Origin: Chloroflexota bacterium
GTDB taxonomy: Bacteria > Chloroflexota > Anaerolineae > Anaerolineales > VGOW01
DNA: 43,496 nt
NCBI GenBank assembly: GCA_016213135.1
Contig: JACRBQ010000094.1
Location: 1 to 43,496 of the forward strand
Reading direction: 5' to 3'
Below, one piece after another: positions 22,152-28,471 of this stretch. The notes under the pieces are model-generated. The model ran no database searches. It was not told the origin of the DNA and saw nothing but the letters and a program-made list of their open reading frames with translations. Positions within the stretch are counted from its first letter, which is position 1; the number at the start of each line of letters is the position of its first letter. A program made the translations under genes and the position numbers.

Positions 22152-23735
22152 ATGCGACAGAGTCTGTGGACGCGGCTGATGGGCGTCTTCCTCGGCGTGA
22201 TTGTCGTGGGGGTGGTGGTCATGGTGGCCTCGGTCAGGCTCTCGACCGCGGCCCAACTTCGCCGCCGGGTGCTCTCCGACGATGTGGCGCAAGCCAACGC
22301 CCTGGCGTCGTTGCTGGCCGGATTTTATTCCCAGAACCGGAGTTGGAATGGCGTCGAAGCCGCGCTTCGCGTGGCCTCCGCGCCGGGTTGGGACGGCAGT
22401 TCAACTGCCGTCCCGGCGCAACCCGGCGGCATGATGGGGTCCGGGATGATGGGCCCCGGCATGATGTGGAACTGGCAGGGATGGGTTCAGGTCACACAGG
22501 CCACGGGGCCGGTCACCGGCCGGGTCGTCGTGCTGGACGGTTCTGGCCGGGTGGTCGCAGACACCGGTCAGGCCACCACAGGCGAGCAGCACCCGTCCGA
22601 ACACCTGACGGGCGGCGTGCCCATCGTCGCCAACGGGCAGACCGTCGGCACAGTGCTGGTCGGCTCGATGATCGAGCCGGTGCTCAACCCGGCCGACGAA
22701 GACTTTCTGCGCTCGGTGAACTTTTCGATCCTCGTGGCTGCGGCGGCGGTGGGCGTATTGGCGCTGGTGTTGGGGTCACTGCTCTTTCGGCAGATCACAT
22801 CGCCGCTGCGGGCGCTGTCGCAGGCGGCCGAGGCCATCGCCGGCGGCGAGTTGGGGCGGCGAGTCGAAGCCCGGTCGGACGACGAGGTCGGCCGGGTGGC
22901 CCGTTCGTTCAACCAGATGGCCGAGAGTCTGGCCCGCGCCGACATCCAGCGCCGCAATATGATCGCCGACATCACGCACGAACTCCGCACGCCGCTCACC
23001 GTCATCCAGGGCAACCTCGAAGCGCTGATGGACGGCGTGTACGATCTCACGCCGGAGAACGTGGCCGCCGTCCACCGGCAGACGGTGGTGCTCAGCCGGC
23101 TGGTGGCCGACCTGCGCGATCTGGCGCTGGCCGAGGCCGGGCAACTGCGGCTGGAGCGCAAACCGATCTCGTTAGCGGGCGTGATCGCCCAGGTGAGTGA
23201 GGGGCTGGAGGCGCAGGCGCGCGAGAAAGGCGTGACGCTGAATATCGAGTCGGGCGGCCCCTTGCCCCCCGTGGAGGCGGACGAGCAGCGTATCACGCAG
23301 GTGCTGTTCAACCTGATAGCCAATGCGCTGCGGCACACGCCGGCCGGCGGGACGGTCACCACCAGCGCCGAAGCACGCGACGGCCGCGTGTTGGTCAGCG
23401 TGCGCGACACGGGTACCGGCATCCCGCCGGAAGACCTGCCGCACATCTTCGAACGTTTCTATCGCGCCGACCGCTCGCGCGCCCGCGCTACCGGTGGCTC
23501 GGGGCTGGGGCTGACGATTGCCAGGCAAATCGTCGAGGCGCACGGCGGGCAAATCTGGGCGCAGAGTTGGCTGGGCGCCGGGTCTACGTTCGCGTTCAGT
23601 CTTCCATTGTCCGGGCCAGGCAGAGACGACCCGCCGGGTCGCCTCTACACCCGGCACATCTGTCCGCAGTGCGGCCAGATGACCGAGCATGACTGGCGGT
23701 TATGCGCCTATTGCGGCGCTTCGCTTGCAGCCTGA
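22152..23735 (+). CDS. HAMP histidine kinase with Met-rich sensor loop and C-terminal zinc ribbon
   Basis: A 527-residue kinase. TM1 is about residues 11-30 and TM2 about 190-212. The extracytoplasmic domain contains GGMMGSGMMGPGMMWNW, six Met at 94-105, the same style as the copper-linked proteins at 18366 and 19022. HAMP covers about 213-265, His276 lies in ITHELRTPL, and the ATPase has DTGTGIPPEDLPHIFERFYR and GGSGLGLTIA. After the catalytic domain it ends in a zinc ribbon (CPQCGQMTEHDWRLCAYCG), which is unusual for a kinase. Cu(I) or Ag(I) sensing by the Met loop is inferred. A 25-base palindrome encodes residues just before the Met loop. The 3' end overlaps convergent lgt by 28 bases. 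Confidence 0.9.
   Translation: MRQSLWTRLMGVFLGVIVVGVVVMVASVRLSTAAQLRRRVLSDDVAQANALASLLAGFYSQNRSWNGVEAALRVASAPGWDGSSTAVPAQPGGMMGSGMMGPGMMWNWQGWVQVTQATGPVTGRVVVLDGSGRVVADTGQATTGEQHPSEHLTGGVPIVANGQTVGTVLVGSMIEPVLNPADEDFLRSVNFSILVAAAAVGVLALVLGSLLFRQITSPLRALSQAAEAIAGGELGRRVEARSDDEVGRVARSFNQMAESLARADIQRRNMIADITHELRTPLTVIQGNLEALMDGVYDLTPENVAAVHRQTVVLSRLVADLRDLALAEAGQLRLERKPISLAGVIAQVSEGLEAQAREKGVTLNIESGGPLPPVEADEQRITQVLFNLIANALRHTPAGGTVTTSAEARDGRVLVSVRDTGTGIPPEDLPHIFERFYRADRSRARATGGSGLGLTIARQIVEAHGGQIWAQSWLGAGSTFAFSLPLSGPGRDDPPGRLYTRHICPQCGQMTEHDWRLCAYCGASLAA
22390..22414. repeat. 25-base palindrome inside the kinase sensor loop
   Basis: GGGACGGCAGTT 22390-22401 and AACTGCCGTCCC 22403-22414 pair perfectly around one base. 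It encodes WDGSSTAVP directly before the Met-rich run. Confidence 0.8.
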
Positions 23736-24511
23736 GAGTCGCCGCGTCGGATCACCCTCCATGCGATCAGCGGCAGCGCCGCCGCCAGCGCGGCGAGGGC
23801 GACGATCTGCGATTGGGTCATGCCCCAGCCGACGATCTGGTATGAACTTGTGAACGCGAGCAGAAACCGTTCTACGCTGTAAAGCGAAAGATATACCAGA
23901 AACAACAGCCCGTCGGGCCAACTCTTCTTGCGGAGTTGCCAGAGCAAGGCAAAGATGCCGAGATTGACAATGATCTCATACACGGGCATGGGCGTGTAAT
24001 AAACGCCCAACTGCGGCACCATCGCATTCGGGCTGGTGTAAGCAAAACCGAAAGGGCCGCTCGTCGGCTTGCCCATCGCGTCGCCGGTGATGATGCAGGC
24101 TATGCGCCCGATGGCTTGCGCGAGGACGAGGCCGGGCGCGACGGCATCAAGCAAGCGCGGCAAGTGCCAGCCCCGCCGACGCGCGAGAAGCGCGGCGGCC
24201 ATCAATCCCCCAACAATGGCCCCCCAGATCGCCAGCCCTCCCTCCCAGAGATACAACGCGCGGATGGGATTCGCCGCGAACATATCGCTCCAGTGGTCGG
24301 CCACGTGAAAGAGCCGCGCGCCGAGGAGTCCGCCGATGACAATCCACAGCGCGCCGTCGTATATATCTTCCTTCTTGAAACCTTTGCGCCCGGCCTCGCG
24401 CGCCGTCAGCCATATGCCGGTGACGACGGCCGCCAACACGATAATGCCGTACCAACGAACCATGAAGTGGCCGATGCTGAAAATAATTGGATCAATACTG
24501 ACGGTGATCAT
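23708..24511 (-). CDS. lgt: Prolipoprotein diacylglyceryl transferase
   Basis: A 267-residue protein with seven membrane helices. It has the Lgt features: an N-terminal FSIGHFMVRWYGIIVLAA segment, YDGALWIVIGGLLGARLFHV, WEGGLAIWGAIVGG, and the catalytic loop with AIGRIACIITGDAMGKPT, in which the Arg of GR is kept, then VYEIIVNL. Lgt adds diacylglycerol to the lipobox Cys of pre-lipoproteins such as the hydrolase (2462) and rhodanese (37452). It is the last gene of the minus-strand copper operon, and its 3' end overlaps the convergent kinase gene. Confidence 0.9.
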   Translation of the reverse strand: MITVSIDPIIFSIGHFMVRWYGIIVLAAVVTGIWLTAREAGRKGFKKEDIYDGALWIVIGGLLGARLFHVADHWSDMFAANPIRALYLWEGGLAIWGAIVGGLMAAALLARRRGWHLPRLLDAVAPGLVLAQAIGRIACIITGDAMGKPTSGPFGFAYTSPNAMVPQLGVYYTPMPVYEIIVNLGIFALLWQLRKKSWPDGLLFLVYLSLYSVERFLLAFTSSYQIVGWGMTQSQIVALAALAAALPLIAWRVIRRGDSQAASEAPQ

Positions 24512-24531
24512 TTCACTCGTTTTCTCAGAAA

Positions 24532-24563
24532 AGACCTGTCAGTCTTTCAGACCTGACAGGTCT
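24532..24563. repeat. Hairpin of the CCTGACAGGT family
   Basis: AGACCTGTCAG 24532-24542 pairs exactly with CTGACAGGTCT 24553-24563 (11-bp stem, 10-base loop). It lies between lgt and the YHS gene. The same core is at 28432-28464. Confidence 0.75.
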
Positions 24564-24578
24564 CTGGTCAATGGCGGC

Positions 24579-24758
24579 CTAATGATGGCCGCTGTGCTCT
24601 TCCCGCCTCTTGCCGATGTACTTCTCCGGCTCTTTGTCAAACGACTTCTTGCAGCCGGCCGAGCAGAAATAATACGGCTGCCCGTTGTATTCGGATTTGC
24701 CGGCCGCCGTCTTCTCGTCCACGTCCATGCCGCACACGGGGTCCTTTGCCATTGCCAT
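24579..24758 (-). CDS. YHS-domain protein (59 aa)
   Basis: ATG 24758 follows a GGAGGTG site. The product begins MAMAKDPVCGMDVDEKTA and continues NGQPYYFCSAGCKKSF, then DKEPEKYIG, a complete YHS domain with CGM and the CxxxC pair, followed by a Lys/Arg/Glu stretch and a C-terminal SGHH. YHS (TRASH-like) domains bind copper or other soft metals and are often attached to CopA. As a free small protein in a copper operon it is a likely metal chaperone for the transporters upstream. Confidence 0.85.
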   Translation of the reverse strand: MAMAKDPVCGMDVDEKTAAGKSEYNGQPYYFCSAGCKKSFDKEPEKYIGKRREEHSGHH

Positions 24759-24768
24759 TCACCTCCTT

Positions 24769-24972
24769 TCACCGAAAGAATACGGCGTACACTAACACGC
24801 CGAGGATTGCCAACAGCGCCAGCAGGATGCCCTGCCCAATGGGGTTAGACATCATCATCGCCGTGCCATGCATCATGCCCATTGTTCCCGCGCCGCCCGC
24901 AAACATCAAATCGAGGACGAAAAGCACGACGACGACCCCAAGTCCAATCAGAAGTATAGTGACGATGTCCAT
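24769..24972 (-). CDS. Small two-helix membrane protein with Met-rich loop
   Basis: ATG 24972 is preferred on RBS spacing; 24978 is possible. The 67-residue product has helix 1 (IVTILLIGLGVVVVLFVLDL), a loop GAGTMGMMHGTAMMMSN and helix 2 (ILLALLAILGVLVYAVFF). Six Met and one His in the loop would suit Cu(I) binding. It sits between two YHS-containing genes in the copper operon. No family recognised. Confidence 0.65.
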   Translation of the reverse strand: MDIVTILLIGLGVVVVLFVLDLMFAGGAGTMGMMHGTAMMMSNPIGQGILLALLAILGVLVYAVFFR

Positions 24973-25019
24973 TGGCATTTCCTTTCCATGAGGATCTTTC
25001 AATCAGCGTGTATCTGCGT

Positions 25020-25241
25020 TCACCTGCGCCCCATTCTTTTCACCCGCGATGTGACGAGGGGCATAGAGACGATCAAGCTCAGTAGTCCGACCCAGATTGC
25101 GCCGCCGATCTTTGCCACCGGCGGATAGTCTCCGACGAGACTGGCCGTCAGAAAAAAGAGCAGCGCCGCGCCGATGGCAATCGGCAGATAGATCATCGCG
25201 CTCTTGCGGGCAACTTCCTTTTCGACTTGTTCGTATTCCAT
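25020..25241 (-). CDS. Small two-helix membrane protein (73 aa)
   Basis: ATG 25241 follows AAGGAAGG. The protein has a charged start (MEYEQVEKEVARKSA), a helix (IYLPIAIGAALLFFLTASLV), a short loop (GDYPPVAKIG) and a second helix (IWVGLLSLIVSMPLVTS), ending in Arg/Lys. It starts three bases beyond the stop of the ABC-YHS gene and may be an accessory subunit of that transporter. No known family. Confidence 0.65.
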   Translation of the reverse strand: MEYEQVEKEVARKSAMIYLPIAIGAALLFFLTASLVGDYPPVAKIGGAIWVGLLSLIVSMPLVTSRVKRMGRR

Positions 25242-25243
25242 AA

Positions 25244-26152
25244 CTACCTTCCTTTCAATTGCTCTCCCTCGAACTCGGCGCGGCAACCTTTCGAGCAAAA
25301 GTAATAGGTTGTCCCGCCGACTTCCAGCGCGGCGGCGGCTTTCTCCCGCTCGACAGACATGCCGCATACTGGATCGATGGCCATCGTCACCATCTCTTTG
25401 AACTGTCCATCTTCCAGCCACAGCACCCGGTCGGCAATATCCTTGATGCGCTGATCGTGGCTGACGATGACCACACTGCGATTCTGCTCTTTGGCGATGC
25501 GCCGCAGCAGCCGCATGATCTCGTGGCCGATCTTCGAATCGAGATTCGCCGTCGGCTCGTCGGCCAGAATGATGGCCGGATCATTGACCAGGGCACGGGC
25601 AATCGCCACCCGCTGCTTCTCGCCGCCCGAAAGTTTCTCCGGCAGAAAATTCAACCGCTCCCTCAAACCGAGATCGGTCAGCAAGTCTGACGCGCGCTTG
25701 CGCGCCTCTCTGCCTTTCGCGCCCGCCAACTGCGCCACCAGCGCCACGTTTTCCAGCGCGCTGAGCGCCGAGAGCAAATTGAAATCCTGAAAGATGAAAC
25801 CGAATTGTTTTAGGCGAATATCCGGCAATCGGTTTTCGGCCAATGCGCTGATTACGTCGCCGTTGAGTTGGATCGCGCCCTCCGTCGGCTTGAGCAGCGC
25901 GCCCAGCATCGAAAGCAGCGTTGTCTTGCCGGAGCCGGACGGCCCCATGATCAACACCACCTCGCCCGGCGCGACGGTCATCGTCACATCACGCACGGCG
26001 GTCACTTCCGTCGCCCCCGCGCCGTATCGCTTCGTCACCTGTTCGACTACCAACGTCGCCGTATTCCCCTTTGGGATGGTTCGACTTCGCTCACCACAAG
26101 TTTGGTCGTTGGGATTTTGGATTTTCCCATTGTTCATTGCCTCATTGTTCAT
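25244..26152 (-). CDS. ABC transporter ATPase (LolD/MacB type) fused to a C-terminal YHS domain
   Basis: A 302-residue protein. The ATPase has Walker A (GPSGSGKTT), Q-loop, signature [15 protein letters not shown], Walker B ([12 protein letters not shown]) and the switch His (VSHD). It belongs to the LolD/MacB/FtsE group that works with FtsX-fold permeases. After [13 protein letters not shown] it runs straight into a YHS domain ([13 protein letters not shown] ... YYFCSKGC), a rare fusion. About 30 N-terminal residues ([20 protein letters not shown]) are repeat-derived. With the two permeases it probably handles copper or a copper-loaded lipoprotein at the membrane. Confidence 0.9.
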   Translation of the reverse strand: MNNEAMNNGKIQNPNDQTCGERSRTIPKGNTATLVVEQVTKRYGAGATEVTAVRDVTMTVAPGEVVLIMGPSGSGKTTLLSMLGALLKPTEGAIQLNGDVISALAENRLPDIRLKQFGFIFQDFNLLSALSALENVALVAQLAGAKGREARKRASDLLTDLGLRERLNFLPEKLSGGEKQRVAIARALVNDPAIILADEPTANLDSKIGHEIMRLLRRIAKEQNRSVVIVSHDQRIKDIADRVLWLEDGQFKEMVTMAIDPVCGMSVEREKAAAALEVGGTTYYFCSKGCRAEFEGEQLKGR

Positions 26153-26155
26153 TGT

Positions 26156-27268
26156 TCATTTCCCTCTAAACACCATCGCCGGATCCAACCCCGCAATCTG
26201 CCGGATGGGCAGAATGGCCGCCAGCCCGCCGATGATCAGCGACACCGCGCCGACCTTGATCAGCGATGCGCCGCTGACTTCGAGCGCGAGCGTGAGACTC
26301 AAGCGGGGCGCAACCGCCGACACGGCCAGCGTGAAGATCAGCCCCAGCGCGAAGCCCAACGCCACGCTGATAAACGCCTGCATCAGCACCGCGTGATACA
26401 AGTGGCCGTTCCGCGCCCCCAACGCTTTCAGCACGCCGTATTCCGCGCGCCGCGCAAACGTCGCCGTGTACACCGTCAGCGCCATCACCGCCAGCCCGAT
26501 CAGAAAACCGATCGCGTTCATAAGGGCGATCACGTCGGTGCTCATGTCCTTGATCACTTTGCGCTCCTGCACGGCGAACTCGGTCGTGGACTGCGCGGTC
26601 ACGTCGTCCACTTCCGATTCGATCCGCGCGGCGACGGCCTCCGCCGAGTCACCCGGCTTCACTGTCACCAGCAGAAAGCTAACCGAGCCGGGAGTGCCGC
26701 GCAGCGTGGCGAAGTCGGCCATCGAAACAAACGCCACCGAATTGACCAGACTCGCCGTCCCTTCCGACAATCCCACAATCTCGAATTTGCGGCCAAGTAT
26801 TTCGGCCTCGTCGCCCGGCGCCGCGCCGGATTTTTCCGCCACGCCGCGGTCAATCACCGTCTCGCCCGGCTTCGGCTGACCGCGCCCGGCCGTCACTTTC
26901 CACGCGCCGCCCGCTTTCGCATCTTCGGGCAGGCCAATGATGTAGGCCAGATTGCGCTCGTCGCCGATCACGATCATGTTGGTGATGTAGAGGATGGGCG
27001 TGACCGAGTCCACGCCGGAGACGGCTTCCACTTCCGCCCGCGCCGAGGCCGCCAGCCACGAACTTGCCATGTGCATGTTTCGCACGCCCGATTGCGAAAC
27101 GAAAATATCCGCGCCGCTCTGATCAATGTAAGCGGTGACGCGCCGCTCCATGCCGGTGAAGATCGCGTCCAGCGACAGAATGAGCATCAGCGCCAGCGCC
27201 ACCCCGCCGACCGAGATCACGAGCCGGGCTTTGTTTTGAAAGAGATTGCGAAGGGCTAAAAGAGTCAT
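26156..27268 (-). CDS. ABC transporter permease, FtsX/MacB fold (second of pair)
   Basis: A 370-residue protein with the MacB/LolC topology: an N-terminal helix (ARLVISVGGVALALMLILSL), a large periplasmic domain (about residues 40-240), and three C-terminal helices. The FtsX motif is visible (ARRAEYGVLKALGARNGHLY). Four-helix FtsX permeases of this type do not import substrates. They couple cytoplasmic ATP hydrolysis to extraction or export from the outer face of the membrane. The stop is three bases from the ATPase start. The two permeases are clear paralogues and probably form a heterodimer. Confidence 0.9.
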   Translation of the reverse strand: MTLLALRNLFQNKARLVISVGGVALALMLILSLDAIFTGMERRVTAYIDQSGADIFVSQSGVRNMHMASSWLAASARAEVEAVSGVDSVTPILYITNMIVIGDERNLAYIIGLPEDAKAGGAWKVTAGRGQPKPGETVIDRGVAEKSGAAPGDEAEILGRKFEIVGLSEGTASLVNSVAFVSMADFATLRGTPGSVSFLLVTVKPGDSAEAVAARIESEVDDVTAQSTTEFAVQERKVIKDMSTDVIALMNAIGFLIGLAVMALTVYTATFARRAEYGVLKALGARNGHLYHAVLMQAFISVALGFALGLIFTLAVSAVAPRLSLTLALEVSGASLIKVGAVSLIIGGLAAILPIRQIAGLDPAMVFRGK

Positions 27269-27278
27269 GTTCTTTTCT

Positions 27279-27302
27279 CCCCTCTCCCGCGCGGGAGAGG
27301 GG
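27279..27302. repeat. Perfect 24-base palindrome between the permease genes
   Basis: CCCCTCTCCCGC joined to GCGGGAGAGGGG with no loop, followed by GGGGGTGAGGG up to 27315. Same family as 21412-21464. Confidence 0.8.
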
Positions 27303-27315
27303 CCGGGGGTGAGGG

Positions 27316-28416
27316 CTACTTTCGAAACACTTCCGCCGGGGCCACGCCCGCCACCACACGCGCCGGAAAGAGCGCGGCGGCGAGCGCCATACCCAATCCG
27401 ATAACGACTGCCCGCGCCGACTCCATCGGCTCAAGCACGATCAGAAACTGCGGCCTCGCCGCCATGATCCATTCGCCCGCCGCGTACGCCAGCCCCACAC
27501 CCAGAATCGCTCCGGCCATCGCCGCGATCAACGCCTGCGCCGCCACCACGCGATACAGCACCGCGTTGCGCGCGCCAATCGCCTTGAGCACGCCGTACTC
27601 GCGCTGCCGCTCGACCGTGGCCGTGTAGATCACCAGCCCGACGATCAGCGTGCCGACCAAAAACGCGATGCCGGTCATCAATTGCAGCGGCGCAGAAAAA
27701 TAGCGGGCGAACAACTTGTAATCATTGGCCGCCATTTCCGATTTCAGCACCGCCTGTGTGCCCGGCAAATCGCCGAGACGATCTCGCGCCGCTTCGGGCG
27801 ATTCGCCGTCGGCGGGCGTCACCAGCAGAAAACTGGTCGCCCCCGGCGCGCGCAGCAGCGACTCCGCCGCCGACTTGCGGATGAAAAAGAAACTCGTCAT
27901 CCACGAGGTAGTGCCTTCGGAGAGGCCGACGACCGCGAAATCTTTGCCCATGATCTCGATCAGGCCGCCCAACCGAATCTCGTGCCGCGCGGCCAGCACG
28001 CTGTCGAACACCACTTCGTCGTCGGCTTCCGGCTCGCGGCCCTCGGCAAGCTTCCACGGCCCGCCACCTCTTTCGGAAAGGTAGCCGACCATATAAGCAG
28101 GCTGTTTCTTTCCGTGCAGATCGAGAATGATGAACTGCGAAAGGATCGGCGCGACTCCGGCGACGCCGTCTATCTTCCCGGCTTCGTCGACGGTATCCGG
28201 CGGGAGTAGCGAAGTCGCGCCCAGCATATTGTTCACGCCGCGCTGGGCGATGACGACCGAACCGGGTGAGTGATCGAGATACGACGTGATCTGCCGGTAC
28301 ATGCCGGTGAGGAATCCGTTCAGCACCAGCACCAGCATCACCGCCAGCGCCACACCGCCGATGCTCAGCGCCAACCGCGTTTTTTCTTTGAAAAGATTCC
28401 GCCGTGCGAGAAACAT
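27316..28416 (-). CDS. ABC transporter permease, FtsX/MacB fold (first of pair)
   Basis: A 366-residue paralogue of the next gene. It starts MFLARRNLFKEKTRLALSIG, then a membrane helix, a periplasmic domain (about 40-235) and three C-terminal helices, with RQREYGVLKAIGARNAVLY as the FtsX motif. Its position after copA-II with only a hairpin between, and before the YHS-fused ATPase, ties it to copper handling. Candidate cargo includes copper-binding lipoproteins or cupredoxins, but nothing in its own sequence shows metal binding. Confidence 0.9.
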   Translation of the reverse strand: MFLARRNLFKEKTRLALSIGGVALAVMLVLVLNGFLTGMYRQITSYLDHSPGSVVIAQRGVNNMLGATSLLPPDTVDEAGKIDGVAGVAPILSQFIILDLHGKKQPAYMVGYLSERGGGPWKLAEGREPEADDEVVFDSVLAARHEIRLGGLIEIMGKDFAVVGLSEGTTSWMTSFFFIRKSAAESLLRAPGATSFLLVTPADGESPEAARDRLGDLPGTQAVLKSEMAANDYKLFARYFSAPLQLMTGIAFLVGTLIVGLVIYTATVERQREYGVLKAIGARNAVLYRVVAAQALIAAMAGAILGVGLAYAAGEWIMAARPQFLIVLEPMESARAVVIGLGMALAAALFPARVVAGVAPAEVFRK

Positions 28417-28431
28417 AATTCGACTTCCTCA

Positions 28432-28464
28432 GCACCTGACAGGTCCTGGGGACCTGTCAGGTGC
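28432..28464. repeat. Perfect 15-bp hairpin of the CCTGACAGGT family
   Basis: GCACCTGACAGGTCC 28432-28446 pairs exactly with GGACCTGTCAGGTGC 28450-28464, leaving a three-base loop. It lies between copA-II and the first permease and could tune their relative expression. Confidence 0.85.
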
Positions 28465-28471
28465 GGCAATC

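Noticed and set aside
25868..27259. Long plus-strand open frame (463 codons) opposite the ABC genes
   Set aside because: It is antisense to the ATPase and permease genes, which have full family motifs. Its His/Arg-rich translation is typical of the opposite strand of GC-rich coding DNA.
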